From NCBI RefSeq assembly GCF_020523825.1, contig NZ_JAJALK010000004.1:434001-498000 (forward strand): a stretch of 64,000 nucleotides of DNA, in the 5' to 3' direction. The position numbers and the translations under genes are program-made. Positions 36,089 through 47,088 of the stretch are shown piece after piece. Numbering within the stretch: the stretch's first letter is position 1; the number at the start of each line of letters is the position of its first letter. The notes under the pieces are model-generated. The model did not search any database and was not told where the DNA came from. It was given only the letters and a program-made list of their open reading frames with translations. This stretch comes from Methylobacterium brachiatum. GTDB lineage: Bacteria > Pseudomonadota > Alphaproteobacteria > Rhizobiales > Beijerinckiaceae.

Positions 36089-36607
36089 ATGGAACGCAGG
36101 CATTCGTGGTCCTGGGCGGCAGCGTGCGCGCTCGCCCTGCTGCCAGCCGCCGCCGGAAGCGCCGATGACGACGGCTCCCCGATCTTCGGCGTGAAGCTCC
36201 CTGTCGGGTACCGCGATTGGCGGCTGATCAGCATGGCTCACGAGGCCGGCAGCCTCAATGACATCCGTGCCGTACTCGGCAACGACATCGCCGTGCAGGC
36301 CTTCCGGGACGGGACGCGTCCGTTCCCGGATGGCGCCGTGATCGCGCGGCTGGCCTACGCGTATGTGCCGTCCGAGGAGAACAACGCGATCTTCGGCCAG
36401 GCTCAATCCTTCGTCCCGGGCGCACCCACGAACGTGCAACTGAGCGTCAAGGACGCGACGCGGTACGCCGACACCGGCGGCTGGGGCTACGGACAGTTCG
36501 AGGGCGGCAAGGCCAACCGCAGCGCGGCGCTGATGGGGACCTGCGCGCCCTGCCACGCCCGGGCCCCGGCGGGCGACGATTTCGTCTTCACGCACTACAC
36601 GCCCTGA
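36089..36607 (+). CDS. Cytochrome P460-like periplasmic heme protein
   Basis: 172 residues with a signal peptide (AACALALLPAAAGSA). The mature part has LPVGYRDWRLISMAHEAGSL, FPDGAVIARLAY and a c-type heme site CAPCH near the C-terminus, the layout of the cytochrome P460 family. Such proteins oxidise hydroxylamine or act as electron carriers; the physiological role here is unknown. Confidence 0.8.
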   Translation: MERRHSWSWAAACALALLPAAAGSADDDGSPIFGVKLPVGYRDWRLISMAHEAGSLNDIRAVLGNDIAVQAFRDGTRPFPDGAVIARLAYAYVPSEENNAIFGQAQSFVPGAPTNVQLSVKDATRYADTGGWGYGQFEGGKANRSAALMGTCAPCHARAPAGDDFVFTHYTP

Positions 36608-37151
36608 GGGTGCGGGGCCGCGTCGAAGCCGGCTGAGCGGCTCGCGAGACTCGGCGGTGTCGATGCCGGAGCCGCGTCCGCCTCGGACCGTCGCCCCGGA
36701 CGGGCGGAATGCGCTGAGAACAGACCATCGGCTTCCGGGTAACGAGCCCAGTGAAGCTCTCCACCCGGAGCCGACCTCGAACGGGATCGACAGAGGCGTG
36801 CCGGCGGGAGGCCTCGGCGCTCTTCAGCATGCGCGAGATGGATCGAAGCCGAAAGCCTGCGCGCGACGAGCGGGTGATGGTCGGAGCGCCGCCCAGGTAC
36901 TTCCCGATCATCGCGCGTCTGATCGCTTTCACGAGGAATATAATGCACGTTATAATTTGGATTGCCGAATTGCCATTTGAACAAGATCATCGGTATAGCA
37001 GTAACCATTCATAAATGCGTCAATTTGTACCTTGATATTGCCTGGCCAAAAACCAATTATACAGGGACCAACAATTCGTGGTTGCCCCGGCTGAAGAAGG
37101 TTAATCTTCGCAGTCCGCCTGCTTATTGATTGCATATATGGGTCAATATCT
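36608..37151. other. Intergenic region turning AT-rich
   Basis: No convincing gene. GC falls sharply from about 36,930, marking the start of a low-GC patch that continues to about 37,510. Confidence 0.5.
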
Positions 37152-37385
37152 ATGCTGGCGGCTGCTTTGTTTGCTCTTACGGGCGGTGTGATAGGAAAGT
37201 ATATGCGCGTAAGCGCCGTGATATTCGTGTCGATCGTAATTCTTTTCTCACAACTTCTTTTTTCAGCGTTCTACAACGAATTCCTGTGGTACAGACTTGT
37301 GGTTGTATTTGCCCAGCTTTCAAGCCTGCAAGGGGGATACCTGATCAGTTCGGCAATATTTTCAGGAGACGTCAGCAGAAAATAG
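37152..37385 (+). CDS. Small low-GC membrane protein
   Basis: 77 residues with two to three hydrophobic segments (MLAAALFALTGGVIG, VSAVIFVSIVILFSQLLFSA, YRLVVVFAQ). No family recognised. The base composition is well below its neighbours, pointing to recent acquisition. No clear RBS is seen upstream. Confidence 0.5.
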   Translation: MLAAALFALTGGVIGKYMRVSAVIFVSIVILFSQLLFSAFYNEFLWYRLVVVFAQLSSLQGGYLISSAIFSGDVSRK

Positions 37386-37387
37386 AA

Positions 37388-37492
37388 TCAGTACATGATG
37401 AGTCGACCTTCCATCCAGCTGGCCAGGGCTACCAATACGACAGCCAGAACCAGAGCGATCATACCGACGCGAATCTTATTCGTTTTGCTCAT
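37388..37492 (-). CDS. Tiny single-TM peptide
   Basis: 34 residues: basic start MSKTNKIRVG, a hydrophobic helix MIALVLAVVLVALASW, and a short tail MEGRLIMY. This N-in topology is typical of small membrane peptides. Convergent with the gene at 37152, 2 bases apart. Lacks a clear RBS, so confidence is limited. Confidence 0.4.
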   Translation of the reverse strand: MSKTNKIRVGMIALVLAVVLVALASWMEGRLIMY

Positions 37493-38286
37493 ATTACAAA
37501 CGATCGATGGACGTGCTGCGGCGGATATTTATAGTGCGTAAGGCGAATTGATGGCTTCGCAGAATGCTCCGAGAGCACCACGCGCGCCTCGATTTGCCGA
37601 CCCGGCAGACGGCGCAACGGCGGGTCGTGCAACACGATGCAGATACGGCCAACGGGGCTCGCTGAGGGCTGACCTGATCGCCTGTACGGAAGGAAAAGCG
37701 TTTCCTGCCGAGCGTGACCCGGTTCTGCATCGTGAGTTTGGATAGGCATCCGAAGGCTCGTCCAACCTCGACCCCGCGCGACGATACCCTTGAGCATGCG
37801 CGTGACCCTGACCTTGGCATCACGCGGCGACCGAAAGCAGATCGCGCCCTCAGGCCGCACAGGCCGACGCTCGCGTTGTCCCGCGCCATAGTCCCTGGAA
37901 TAGACCGGTGACACTCATCAGGTTAATATTTATCCACTTACGCGTCGCTCTCATAGGTTAATTATTGAATAAAATCCCTATTCATGAAATATTGAGTGCA
38001 CCCCTTGCGGCGCGCACATCTTGGTATCGGCCCCGAAATAGACGCGACCACAGAGCCCCGGGGGCCTTTCGCCTCAATATCTCAGATCGGCACGCCCCGT
38101 AGCTGCGCGGTCTGTACAGGCTGGCGAAACGGCTCGCGATCCAGCCCTTCGCGACCGTCTTCGATCGGATCGCGCGGCCGCCCGCGGGCTTCCTGGAGCG
38201 TCGCGCCCCCGGGTCGAGAGCGGTCGGCGAAGCGTCGGCATTCGACAACCCGCGCGCAGTGCCGGTGGGGCGTCCCGCACGGGCGC
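37493..38286. other. Intergenic region, no gene seen
   Basis: About 790 bases downstream of dnaE2. Includes another AT-rich patch at 37,915-37,995. No product recognised. Confidence 0.5.
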
Positions 38287-41200
38287 TCAGTGGAAATCCC
38301 GGCTCGGATACATCCGCCGGTCCGGGGGCGCACCGAAATCCGTGGTCTCGGGCGGCAGCCGCATCCCGGCCGCGCGCAGGTCGCGCAGGGAATCCGTGAG
38401 GTCGCGGAACCCCTCGGCGACCAGGTGGACCACCCCCTCGGCCCGCTGCACCCGGCCGCGCACGGCGAGGAAGCGGGCCTGCATGGCGGCCCGGCGGTTG
38501 GCCTCGAACACCGTCTTCCAGATGATCACGTTGGCGATGCCGGTCTCGTCCTCCAGGGTCAGGAACACCACGCCCTTGGCGGTCCCCGGCCTCTGGCGGA
38601 TCAGCACGAGGCCCGCCACCGTGACCCGGGCGCCCTGGGGCAGGGCAGGATCGCAATGGGCCCGGGCCGGGATCGCGCCGATCCGGGCGAGGCGGCCCCG
38701 GAAGAACGCGACCGGGTGCCCCTGGAGCGACAGGCCGGTGGCGGCATAATCCTCGGCCACCGCCTCGGGCAGGGGCAATGTCGGCAGGTTCACCTGCGGC
38801 TCGTGCCGGAACAGGCCGTCATCGGCGTGCCAGGCGAAGAGCGGCAGCGGCGCATCGAGCAGATGGCCGCGGCGCTCGGCTCCATCCGCCTTGGCCGCCT
38901 TGCGGGACGCGGTGCCCTCCAGCGTCCGCACCATCCACAGGGCGGCGCGCCGGTCGAGGCCGAGCGACCGGAACGCGTCCGCCTCGGCCAGGCGCTCCAG
39001 GGCGTTGCGCGGCAAGGCGAGGGCCGCCTGCAGCCCCTCGATGCTGGCATAGCCGTTGGCGCGCAGCCGGACGAGCCGGTGCATCGCCGCCTCGGGCAGG
39101 CCGCGCACCTGCCGCAGGCCGAGGCGCACCGCGTGCAGCTTCGGATCCGCGGCCGGCTCCAGGGTGCAGTCCCAGGCGCTGGCGTTGACGCAGACGCCCC
39201 GCACCTCGACCCCGTGGGCGCGGGCGTCGCGCACCAGCTGGGCCGGCTGGTAGAAGCCCATCGGCTGGGCGTTGAGGATCGCGGCCAGGAAGACGTCCGG
39301 GTGCCGGCACTTCATCCAGGCGGAGGCGTAGACCAGGAGCGCGAAGCTCGCCGCGTGGCTCTCCGGGAAGCCGTAGGTGGAGAAGCCCTTGATCTGCGCG
39401 AAGCAGCGCTCGGCGAAATCCGCCGGGTAGCCGCGGCGGGTCATGCCGCCCACGAATTTTTGCTCGAAGCCGCCGATCGAGCCGACATGCCGGAAGGTCG
39501 CCATCGCCCGGCGCAGCCCGTCGGCCTCGGCCGGGGTGAAGCCCGCCGCCGTGATGGCGATCTGCATCGCGTGCTCCTGGAACAGCGGCACGCCATAGGT
39601 CTTGTGCAGCACCGTGTGCAGCTCGTCCGCCGGCCCGTGATCCGGATGCGGGGCCGGATAGACCACCGGGTCGATCCCGGAGCGCCGCCGCAGGTAGGGA
39701 TGGACCATGTCGCCCTGGATCGGGCCGGGGCGCACGATCGCCACCTGCACGACGAGGTCGTAGAACTCCTTGGGCTTGAGGCGCGGCAGCATCGACATCT
39801 GCGCCCGGCTCTCGACCTGGAACACGCCCACCGAATCGGCCTTCGCCAGCATCGCGTAGGTGTCGGGATCCTCCCGGGGCAGGTCGGCGAGCGTCTCGTA
39901 GAACAGGCCGTGGTCCCGCTCCAGAAAATCGAGGCCGCGCTTGAGGCAGGTCAGCATGCCGAGCGCCAGCACGTCGACCTTCATCAGGCCGATCGCGTCG
40001 ATGTCGTCCTTGTCCCACTCGATGAAGGTGCGGTCCGCCATGGCGCCGTTGCCCACCGGCACGGTCTCGTCGAGCCGCCCCCGGGTCAGGATGAAGCCGC
40101 CGACATGCTGCGACAGGTGGCGGGGGAAGCCGATCAGCTGATGCGCGAGGTCGAGGGCCTGCCGGAGCATCGGGTTGTCGGGATCGAGGCCGGCCTCGCG
40201 CACGTGCTTGTCCGGCACGTCCTTGCCCCAGGAGCCCCAGACCGTGTCGGCGATCGCCGCGGTCACGTCCTCGGTGAGCCCCAGCACCTTGCCGACCTCG
40301 CGGATCGCCATGCGCGGGCGGTAATGGATCACCGTGGCGCAGAGGGCGGCCCGGTCCCGGCCGTAGCGGTCGTAGAGGTGCTGGATCACCTCTTCGCGGC
40401 GCTCGTGCTCGAAATCGACGTCGATATCGGGGGGCTCGCCCCGGTTCTCGGAGATGAACCGGGCAAACAGCAGCCGGTGCTTGGACGGGTCCACGGCGGT
40501 GATGCCGAGGCAGAAGCACACCGCCGAATTGGCCGCCGAGCCGCGGCCCTGGCACAGGATCCCCTTGCTCCGGGCGAACTCGACCACGTCGAACAGGGTC
40601 AGGAAGTAGCGGGCATATTTCATCTGCGCGATGAGCCGCAGCTCCTCGTGGAGCGTCGCCTCGACCGCGGCCGGGATGTCGCCGGCATAGCGCCAGCGCG
40701 CCCGCTCCCAGGTCTTCTCCTCCAGATATTCCTGCGGCGTGCGCCCCGGCGGCACCGGCTCGTCGGGATATTCGTAATGCAGCTGCCCGAGAGAGAAGCT
40801 GCAGGCCTGCGCGATCTCGAGGGTGCGGGCCAGCGCCTCCGGATGGTCGGCGAACAGCCGGGCCATCTCGGCGGGGGGCTTCAGGTGGCGTTCGGCATTG
40901 GACTCCAGGCGGTAGCCGGCCTCCGCGATCCGGCAGCGCTCGCGGATGCACGTCACCACGTCCTGGAGCGGGCGCCGTTCGGGATGGTGGTAGAGCGCGT
41001 CCGAGACCGCGACCATGGGCGCTCCGTAGGTCTCACCCAGCTCGGCCAGCAGGCCGAGGCGGCGGCGCTCGTCGCCGCGGCGCGCGTGGCTCGCGCCGAG
41101 CCAGGTCCGGCCCGGGGCGGCGGCGGCCAGGGCCTCGAGCCGACCCAGGAACCCGTCCGGGGGGCGCAGGCGCCGGCCCGGCGGCATGGCGATGAACATC

Positions 41201-41577
41201 TGCCCCTCGGCGGCCTCCAGCATCTCGGCGAAGGTGAAGCGGCATTCGCCCTTGCGGCTGCGCCGGTTGCCCAGGGTGAGCAGCAGGCAGAGGCGGCCCC
41301 AGGCCTGCCGGTCCACGGGATAGGTCACCGCCTCGAACCCGTCCTCGGTGACGAGGCGCACGCCCGGCAGGACGTGGATCTTCAACCCCTCCGCCTCCAG
41401 CGCCCGCGCTGCCGCATGCGCCCGCACCACCCCGGCCACGGTGTTGCGGTCGGCGATCCCGAGAGCCTTGAGCCCGTAGGCCGCCCCCTGCACGACGTAT
41501 TCCTGCGGATGCGAGGCGCCGCGCAGGAACGAGAAGTTCGTGGTGAGGGCGAGCTCGGCGTAGGCGGGGCCGCTCAC
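38287..41577 (-). CDS. dnaE2: Error-prone DNA polymerase DnaE2
   Basis: 1096 residues, usual length. PHP domain at the N-terminus ([15 protein letters not shown]), polymerase acids D384/D386/D388 in [12 protein letters not shown], helix-hairpin-helix and a C-terminal OB domain ([18 protein letters not shown]). Performs SOS mutagenesis with ImuB. GTG start at 41577 overlaps the imuB stop (GTGA). Third gene of the imuA-imuB-dnaE2 operon, LexA-controlled through the box at 43841. Confidence 0.95.
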   Translation of the reverse strand: MSGPAYAELALTTNFSFLRGASHPQEYVVQGAAYGLKALGIADRNTVAGVVRAHAAARALEAEGLKIHVLPGVRLVTEDGFEAVTYPVDRQAWGRLCLLLTLGNRRSRKGECRFTFAEMLEAAEGQMFIAMPPGRRLRPPDGFLGRLEALAAAAPGRTWLGASHARRGDERRRLGLLAELGETYGAPMVAVSDALYHHPERRPLQDVVTCIRERCRIAEAGYRLESNAERHLKPPAEMARLFADHPEALARTLEIAQACSFSLGQLHYEYPDEPVPPGRTPQEYLEEKTWERARWRYAGDIPAAVEATLHEELRLIAQMKYARYFLTLFDVVEFARSKGILCQGRGSAANSAVCFCLGITAVDPSKHRLLFARFISENRGEPPDIDVDFEHERREEVIQHLYDRYGRDRAALCATVIHYRPRMAIREVGKVLGLTEDVTAAIADTVWGSWGKDVPDKHVREAGLDPDNPMLRQALDLAHQLIGFPRHLSQHVGGFILTRGRLDETVPVGNGAMADRTFIEWDKDDIDAIGLMKVDVLALGMLTCLKRGLDFLERDHGLFYETLADLPREDPDTYAMLAKADSVGVFQVESRAQMSMLPRLKPKEFYDLVVQVAIVRPGPIQGDMVHPYLRRRSGIDPVVYPAPHPDHGPADELHTVLHKTYGVPLFQEHAMQIAITAAGFTPAEADGLRRAMATFRHVGSIGGFEQKFVGGMTRRGYPADFAERCFAQIKGFSTYGFPESHAASFALLVYASAWMKCRHPDVFLAAILNAQPMGFYQPAQLVRDARAHGVEVRGVCVNASAWDCTLEPAADPKLHAVRLGLRQVRGLPEAAMHRLVRLRANGYASIEGLQAALALPRNALERLAEADAFRSLGLDRRAALWMVRTLEGTASRKAAKADGAERRGHLLDAPLPLFAWHADDGLFRHEPQVNLPTLPLPEAVAEDYAATGLSLQGHPVAFFRGRLARIGAIPARAHCDPALPQGARVTVAGLVLIRQRPGTAKGVVFLTLEDETGIANVIIWKTVFEANRRAAMQARFLAVRGRVQRAEGVVHLVAEGFRDLTDSLRDLRAAGMRLPPETTDFGAPPDRRMYPSRDFH

Positions 41578-43091
41578 GCGAACACCCCGTGGACGAACCA
41601 CGCGGCCGGGCGGCCGGGGGCGTGCGGCCCGTCGCGGTAGAGCCAGAGCCGGCGGCCGGCCTCGCACTCGACGCGGTAATAGTCCCGGGCCGCGCCCGGC
41701 GCGTGCCACCACTCGGCCGCGATCCGCTCCGGCCCCTCGGCATGGACGATCGCGTGGATCCGGGCGCGCCAGCGGAAGCGCCGGGGCGGCCCCTCGGGCA
41801 CGGTGGACAGGACGTCGAGGGCGGCCTCGCCCCGGGGGAACAGCACCAGGGGCCGGGGCGGCAGGTGGTCCGGCCAGGGCGTCGGATCTGAGGTCCAGGG
41901 GCGGGGATGGGCGGCCCGCTCGGGGATGTGGCTCGCCCGCGCCCCGAGGCGCAGGAGCGGCCGGCCGAGGCGCTGCGCCAGGGCGTCCGCGAGAGCGTCG
42001 ATCCCGTCGCCCTGGGGCGCCGCCCCGAGCTCGGTCTGGCGGGCCGACAGGGCGCCGGTCACCGTCACGGTGAGCGTCACGGTCTCGAAGCCGAAGCCGG
42101 CATCGAGGCCCGCGCCGAGGCGGTCGAGGCGCAGGGACACCAGGGCGGCGACGCGCTCGGGGCAGCGCTCGGGCCGGGACAGGCCGAGATCGAGGACGCG
42201 CATCACCCCGTCGACCCGGTGCAGCACGAGGCGCAGGCCGCAGGCGCCGATTCCGTCCCGCTCCAGCCGGGGCGCGATCTCGGCCATCAGCAGCCGGGCG
42301 GTGACGACGATGTCCGATTGCCGGCCGATCGGGTCGAGGAAGCCCCGGGCGGCCCGGTACGCGGCCTCCTCGGTGAGCGGCGCCAGGGGCTCCGGCCGGC
42401 GGCCCATCGCCTGGTCGAGGCGCAGCAGCAGGGCCTCGCCGAAGCGGCGGGCCAGCGGCCCCCGGGCCAGGGCATCGACTTCGCCGACCCGGCGCAGGCC
42501 GAGCCGCCGCAGGCCCGAGACCGTGCCGGGATCGAGGCGCAGGGCCTCCACGGGCAGCGCCCGCAGGGCCGGTTCGGCCCCGCCGGGGGGCACGATCACC
42601 CGGTCGGAAGCCCCGTAGCAGGCCAGCGCGAAGGCGCCGCCGGGGGTGTCGGCGAGCGCGATCCGGGCGGGAATGTTCGACCGCGCCAGGCGCCCGGCCA
42701 GATCGTCCACGAGGGGTTCTTCGCCGCCGCGCAGGTGGCTCGCCCCGGCGACGTCGATATAGAACCCGTCCGCCGCCTCGGCGGCCCCGAACGGGGCCAC
42801 GACGGGGGCGTAGCCCTCCGCCCAGCGGCAAAGGCGCAGCAGCGCCGCCCGGTCGGATTCGGAATCGGCTGGATGGACCTGGAGCGGCACGCCGATCCGC
42901 GCCCGGACCCGGCCCAGGGGCTCGCCCGGCCGCAGGCCCAGGGCGCGGGCCTCCGGGTCGAGGGCGAGGAGCCGCAGGCCGCCGGGGCCCTCGGCCGCCA
43001 CCGCGAGCGGGCCCCGGTCAGGCGCGAGACCGGCCCGCCGCAGCCGCGTCACGGGCCAGTGGCTCAGGCAGACGCAGACGATGCGCGGCAT
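41574..43091 (-). CDS. imuB: ImuB, Y-family polymerase-like mutasome hub
   Basis: 505 residues. Y-family fold ([19 protein letters not shown] at start; palm, fingers and Hh[16 protein letters not shown]). ImuB proteins lack the full catalytic acid set and act as an adaptor that brings DnaE2 and the beta clamp together. Overlaps imuA by 74 bases and dnaE2 by 4. Confidence 0.93.
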   Translation of the reverse strand: MPRIVCVCLSHWPVTRLRRAGLAPDRGPLAVAAEGPGGLRLLALDPEARALGLRPGEPLGRVRARIGVPLQVHPADSESDRAALLRLCRWAEGYAPVVAPFGAAEAADGFYIDVAGASHLRGGEEPLVDDLAGRLARSNIPARIALADTPGGAFALACYGASDRVIVPPGGAEPALRALPVEALRLDPGTVSGLRRLGLRRVGEVDALARGPLARRFGEALLLRLDQAMGRRPEPLAPLTEEAAYRAARGFLDPIGRQSDIVVTARLLMAEIAPRLERDGIGACGLRLVLHRVDGVMRVLDLGLSRPERCPERVAALVSLRLDRLGAGLDAGFGFETVTLTVTVTGALSARQTELGAAPQGDGIDALADALAQRLGRPLLRLGARASHIPERAAHPRPWTSDPTPWPDHLPPRPLVLFPRGEAALDVLSTVPEGPPRRFRWRARIHAIVHAEGPERIAAEWWHAPGAARDYYRVECEAGRRLWLYRDGPHAPGRPAAWFVHGVFA

Positions 43092-43809
43092 GGTCCCACT
43101 CCAGAAGCCAGTCGCCGCCCCGCCCGTTGCGGCAGCGCTCGAGCCGCGCCCGCCAGCGCGGGTTGTCCAGGGTCCCGAACCGGTCCCGGGTGGCCGGGGC
43201 CGAGGCGATGCTCCACCGGGTGGCGGCGCCGTTGGGCAGGCCGGCCTGCGGCGGCCGCAGAATCAGCACCAGCGGCGGCGCGGCCCCCTCCGAGCCCGCC
43301 TCGGCGGCGAGCTGCAGGCGCCGGCCCGGCTTCAGCGGCAGGCCGTCCGCCAGGAGGCCGATCAGCACCGGCAGGGCGCGGGCGTGGAGCGCCGCCTCGA
43401 GGGCGCGAAACACCTCCGCGTCGCCCCCCGCCTCCAGCAGCAGGAGCCGGCCCGGATCGAGGCCGAGACCGGCCAGGCCATGGCCGTGGGGCAGGGGCTG
43501 GTTCGGCGCGGCGGCGATCAGCGCCGCGCCTTGCGTGCGGGCGAGCTGGGCGGCACAGAGCGCCAGGGTGAAGCCCAGGGCCGCGATCGCGTCCGCCGGC
43601 TCCATCGGGGCGATCTCGTGCGGCGGCCCGAGGGCCAGGCCGCCGCCGGGCAGATGCGCGTCGATCGCCGTCAGGCCGAGCGGCAGGACCGGCCGCGCCG
43701 CCGCCGGGCCGCCCGGACCCGCGAGGCGCGCCCGCAGGCTTGCCAGCCGCTCCCGGGGGCTGCCAGTTGCGGAGGCCCGCCCGGTCTGGTTCGCAGGGTC
43801 CAGCCCCAT
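43018..43809 (-). CDS. imuA: ImuA, RecA-like mutasome protein
   Basis: 263 residues. [20 protein letters not shown] is the RecA-like entry found in ImuA; the Walker A Gly-x-Gly-Lys is not conserved. First gene of the operon, 31 bases downstream of an SOS box on its own strand. Needed for DnaE2-dependent mutagenesis in related bacteria. Confidence 0.9.
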   Translation of the reverse strand: MGLDPANQTGRASATGSPRERLASLRARLAGPGGPAAARPVLPLGLTAIDAHLPGGGLALGPPHEIAPMEPADAIAALGFTLALCAAQLARTQGAALIAAAPNQPLPHGHGLAGLGLDPGRLLLLEAGGDAEVFRALEAALHARALPVLIGLLADGLPLKPGRRLQLAAEAGSEGAAPPLVLILRPPQAGLPNGAATRWSIASAPATRDRFGTLDNPRWRARLERCRNGRGGDWLLEWDHAAHRLRLPEPLARDAAAAGRSRA

Positions 43810-43840
43810 CTCCGTGTGCTCCGGTCATGCCGGACGATAA

Positions 43841-43855
43841 GAACATAACAGGAAC
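43841..43855. promoter_or_regulatory. LexA (SOS) box of the imuA operon
   Basis: GAAC-ATAACAG-GAAC on the plus strand, which is GTTC-N7-GTTC for the leftward imuA. A perfect GAACATGTTC palindrome (43852-43861) overlaps it. Confidence 0.88.
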
Positions 43856-44039
43856 ATGTTCAAACCGTTTCCGCACGGCACCTGAATCGGACGCCGGGCC
43901 AGCGGCTTGGCCTGTGGATGGATGTGGACGCGTGTGGAATCGCCTCGGGCCGCCCGCGACCAAAGCCACGGTTGACCGAGTCCGCGAGCCGAGACCACAA
44001 GTCGTGTGCCGCGCCAGACGCGGCCGACACGGTCCGAGC

Positions 44040-44888
44040 ATGCGCCCAGCCCTCGCCTTGACGATCCTGCTCGCCCTCTCCGGAGCGGCCCTCGCCCAGC
44101 AGCCGCCGGATCCCGGCCCCGCCCCATCCGCCGAGGCGCCCCCGCGCCAGGCCAGACCACGGCCCCGGCCCGCGCAGGCCCCGAGCCAGCCGATCATGGT
44201 CTACGACGCCCGGATCGAGGCCGGCGACCTGCGGATCTCGGGCTCGGTGCGCAAGCCCGGGGCGATCGTGGTCCTGGACGACGACATCTCGATCCAGGCC
44301 GACCGGCGCGGGCGCTTCACCTTCCGGGTCCCCTACCGGCCGCCGACCTGCGTGGTGACCCTCAAGGCCGAGCCGGACGAGCGCGAGGCCGTGGTCGCGA
44401 ACTGCGCCGCCGAAGGCCCGCCGGGCCCGCCCGGCCCGCAAGGCGCCGCGGGTCCGCCCGGGGAGGCGGGTCCCAAGGGCGATGCGGGTCCCAAGGGCGA
44501 CCAGGGACCGAAGGGCGACCAGGGCCCCAAGGGTGAGACGGGCGCTCCGGGCCTGCCGGGCGCCAAGGGGGATCAGGGTCCCAAGGGGGATCAGGGTCCC
44601 AAAGGCGATCAGGGTCCGAAGGGCGAAGCCGGGAGCAAGGGTGAGCCGGGGCCCAAGGGCGAGCCTGGTGCAGTCGGTGGGGCGGGACCGAAGGGCGAGG
44701 CCGGCGCGTCCGCCCTCCGGGCCGTGCGCAAGTCCGACTGCGCGGGCGGCTGCACCGTCACCTGCCCGGCCGAGGAGATCCTGGTCACGGCCCACTGCCT
44801 CAAGGCCGGCACCCCGGTCTATGACGGGGAGGGGGCCACCTGCCCGTCGGAAGCCTCGGGGATCGTCGGGTTCTGCACCCGGCCGTGA
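44040..44888 (+). CDS. Secreted collagen-like repeat protein
   Basis: 282 residues. Signal peptide ([15 protein letters not shown]), a Pro-rich linker, a beta-type domain ([20 protein letters not shown]), then about 33 Gly-X-Y triplets (residues 126-225, DNA about 44415-44715) rich in GPKGD and GPKGE. A Cys-containing C-terminal cap ([16 protein letters not shown]) follows. Such repeats form collagen-like triple helices on bacterial surfaces; function here unknown. The near-identical triplet DNA (GACCAGGGTCCCAAG-type units) is prone to length change. Confidence 0.82.
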   Translation: MRPALALTILLALSGAALAQQPPDPGPAPSAEAPPRQARPRPRPAQAPSQPIMVYDARIEAGDLRISGSVRKPGAIVVLDDDISIQADRRGRFTFRVPYRPPTCVVTLKAEPDEREAVVANCAAEGPPGPPGPQGAAGPPGEAGPKGDAGPKGDQGPKGDQGPKGETGAPGLPGAKGDQGPKGDQGPKGDQGPKGEAGSKGEPGPKGEPGAVGGAGPKGEAGASALRAVRKSDCAGGCTVTCPAEEILVTAHCLKAGTPVYDGEGATCPSEASGIVGFCTRP

Positions 44889-44999
44889 GGGCAGCGGGGG
44901 CCACAATCTCTGTCGCGGGATGCTGGGCTCCCTCTCGGCCCACAAGCTAAGATGTTCAGACATCGGCTTGTGCAGGGACTTGTGCAGGCCGCGACGCGC

Positions 45000-45023
45000 C
45001 CCCTCTCCCGCACGGGAGAGGGG
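45000..45023. repeat. Dispersed GC-rich hairpin after collagen-like gene
   Basis: CCCCTCTCCCG and CGGGAGAGGGG (11-bp arms, 2-base loop). This CCTCTCCCG...CGGGAGAGG unit is a common dispersed hairpin in Methylobacterium-like genomes. It may act as a bidirectional terminator between the collagen-like gene and the convergent flavoprotein gene. Confidence 0.6.
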
Positions 45024-45158
45024 ACCCGCGCCTCGTCCAGGGACGTGGAATCCGCTCGCTTCCCGCGCGCCGGAGCGGGGGCATAAGCCAGCGCTATCGT
45101 CGACACGTTCAGGAAGCCGTCGCTCGGATCCGAGCCCCAGGCGGCGCGCTCGCCCCGA

Positions 45159-46484
45159 TCAGCCGCCGGTCTCGCGCAGCCAGTCCAGCATCCCGGCGGC
45201 GGCGGCCCGGCCGCCCGCGAAGGCGCCCTGGAGCAGGTAGCCGCCGGTCGGGGCCTCCCAGTCGAGCATCTCGCCGGCCAGGAACAGGCCCGGACGGGCG
45301 CGCAGCATGGCCCGGGCGTCGAGGGCATCGAGGCGCACCCCGCCGGCCGTCGAGATCGCCCGCTCGATCGGGGCCGAGCCGACGAGGTCGAGGGGCGCGG
45401 CCTTGATCAGCCCGGCGAGCGCCGCGGGCTCGGCCGGCAGGGCGGCGCCGGCGGCCTCGCGCAGCAGGCCCGCGGCCACCGGCGAGAGCCCCGCGGCCTT
45501 GCGCAGGCGGGTCGCGGCCGAATCCCCCGGCCGGGCACCGGAGAGGCGGCGGGCCAGGGCGTCCCGGGTCAGGTCGGGGCGCAGGTCGACGAGGAGGCGG
45601 GCGCTGCCCCGCGCGGCGATCGCCGTGCGCAGGTGTCGCGACAGGGCGTAGACCGCCCCGCCCTCGATCCCGGCCTCGGTGATCACCGCCTCGCCCCGCA
45701 CGGTAGTGCCGTCGCAGGCGAGCGCCACCCGCTTGAGCGGCGCGCCGGCAAACCGCTCCCGGAACAGGTCGGACCAGGCCACCGCGAAGCCGGCATTGGC
45801 CGGCTCCAGGGGCGCGACCTCCACGCCGAGCCCTTCGAGGAGCGGCACCCAGCGTCCGTCCGAGCCGAGCCGCGGCCAGCTCGCTCCGCCGAGCGCCAGC
45901 AGGGCCGCCCGGGGCTGGATCTCGGCCGGGCCATCGGGCGTCTCGAAGCTCATCGTCAGGTGCAGCAATCCCGCCCCAGGGTCGGGATTGCTGCGTCCGG
46001 CGGACGACCGCCGCCCCGCAGTCGCGGGGGCGGATCGCGATGCAGCGCGATCCGAGGGCCCCCGTTCGGCGATCGCCGTGAGCCGGTGGCGGGTGCGGAT
46101 CCGGACCCCGAGGCGGTCGAGCCGCGCCAGCCAGGCCCGCAGCAGCGGCGACGCCTTGAAGCTCGTAGGAAACACCCGCCCGCTCGACCCCACGAAGGTC
46201 GGCTCGCCGAGTTCCGCGCACCAATCCCGCAGCGCCTCCGGGGGGAAGGCCGCGATGGCCGCGTCCAGGTGGCCGGCGGGATGGTAGCGCGCCAGAAACG
46301 CCGCGCGCGGCTCGCTGTGGGTGAGGTTGAGGCCGCCGCGCCCGGCGATCAGCAGCTTGCGGCCCACCGAGGGCATCCGGTCGTAGACCGTCACCGCGCG
46401 GCCGGCCTGCGCCAGCACCTCGGCCGCGGCCAGCCCGGCCGGCCCGCCGCCCACGATGGCGATGTTGTCTGTCTCGTCCGGCAT
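45159..46484 (-). CDS. TIGR03862/HI0933-type flavoprotein, carries in-frame palindromic insert
   Basis: 441 residues. FAD-binding IAIVGGGPAGLAAAEVLAQAG at residues 8-28; further blocks KLLIAGRGGLNLTHSE, LALGGASWPRLGSDG and TAGGVRLDALDAR, ending with FLAGEMLDWEAPTGGYLLQG. This is the aminoacetone-oxidase/BaiN-like flavoprotein family of uncertain substrate. Residues about 144-174 are a low-complexity Arg/Ser/Ala insert encoded by a palindromic element (45962-46053) that does not break the frame. Confidence 0.88.
   Translation of the reverse strand: MPDETDNIAIVGGGPAGLAAAEVLAQAGRAVTVYDRMPSVGRKLLIAGRGGLNLTHSEPRAAFLARYHPAGHLDAAIAAFPPEALRDWCAELGEPTFVGSSGRVFPTSFKASPLLRAWLARLDRLGVRIRTRHRLTAIAERGPSDRAASRSAPATAGRRSSAGRSNPDPGAGLLHLTMSFETPDGPAEIQPRAALLALGGASWPRLGSDGRWVPLLEGLGVEVAPLEPANAGFAVAWSDLFRERFAGAPLKRVALACDGTTVRGEAVITEAGIEGGAVYALSRHLRTAIAARGSARLLVDLRPDLTRDALARRLSGARPGDSAATRLRKAAGLSPVAAGLLREAAGAALPAEPAALAGLIKAAPLDLVGSAPIERAISTAGGVRLDALDARAMLRARPGLFLAGEMLDWEAPTGGYLLQGAFAGGRAAAAGMLDWLRETGG
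45962..46053. repeat. Multi-hairpin palindromic element inside a coding gene
   Basis: Three or four stems in 92 bases: GCAGCAATCCCG / CGGGATTGCTGC (12-bp perfect, 45962-45994), a short GTCCG/CGGAC, CCGCCCCGC / GCGGGGGCGG (one bulge, 46011-46033), and GGATCGCG / CGCGATCC (8-bp perfect, 46032-46053). It lies within a flavoprotein gene and stays in frame, like the protein-coding palindromic elements known from Rickettsia. Confidence 0.75.
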
Positions 46485-46557
46485 CCGCCTGGAGAGCGGC
46501 AGGCACCCGTGCCTGTCAAGATGTGGCCGGGACCGCCCTGCGCGCCGTCACGGCTCT

Positions 46558-47088
46558 CTAGAACAGGGCCGACAGGGCCGGCCAATGAACCCGCAGGATC
46601 GTCCGGCCGTTCTCGGTCGGGATCTGTGAGATGGTCCGCTCCACAACCTGGCCCCCCAGACGCTTGTAGAAGCCAAGCGCAGGCTCATTGGCCTCGAACA
46701 CCCACAAGTGCAGGCCCTCCGCGGCCTGCTGAGAGGCCAGCTTGCGCGCAGCCGAGCGCAGCAGCGTCGCGCCGATCTTCCTGCCGCGCATCTCCGGGAG
46801 GACGTGCAGGTTATCCACCAGGCTGCCCCAGCGCCGATCCAGGTTACGCTGCGTCGCTGCGAAGCCGACAAGCGTGCCATCGCCGGTCGAGGCGACGTCC
46901 ACCAGGAAATCCGGCGACGGGGTGCTCAGCTTTCCGAGCCAATGAGAGCGACGATCCTCCTCGATCGGCCCGGCCAGAAACGCCGGGTCGAGGATCGAGC
47001 GATAGGCGTCCCGCCAGCTGGCTATGTGGATCGCCGCGATGGTCAGCGCGTCCGTCGCCTGCGCCGGACGGTAGATGATGTCGGCCAT
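46558..47088 (-). CDS. GNAT-family N-acetyltransferase
   Basis: 176 residues. Acetyl-CoA loop at VLPEMRGRKIGATLLRSA (R-x-x-G-x-G/A), with the closing LWVFEANEPALGFYKRLGGQ typical of the family; N-terminal IIYRPAQATDALTIAAIH. Substrate unknown. Confidence 0.88.
   Translation of the reverse strand: MADIIYRPAQATDALTIAAIHIASWRDAYRSILDPAFLAGPIEEDRRSHWLGKLSTPSPDFLVDVASTGDGTLVGFAATQRNLDRRWGSLVDNLHVLPEMRGRKIGATLLRSAARKLASQQAAEGLHLWVFEANEPALGFYKRLGGQVVERTISQIPTENGRTILRVHWPALSALF

Noticed and set aside
37996..41640. A 1214-codon plus-strand open frame
   Set aside because: It is antisense to dnaE2 and lacks any domain; high GC keeps it open.
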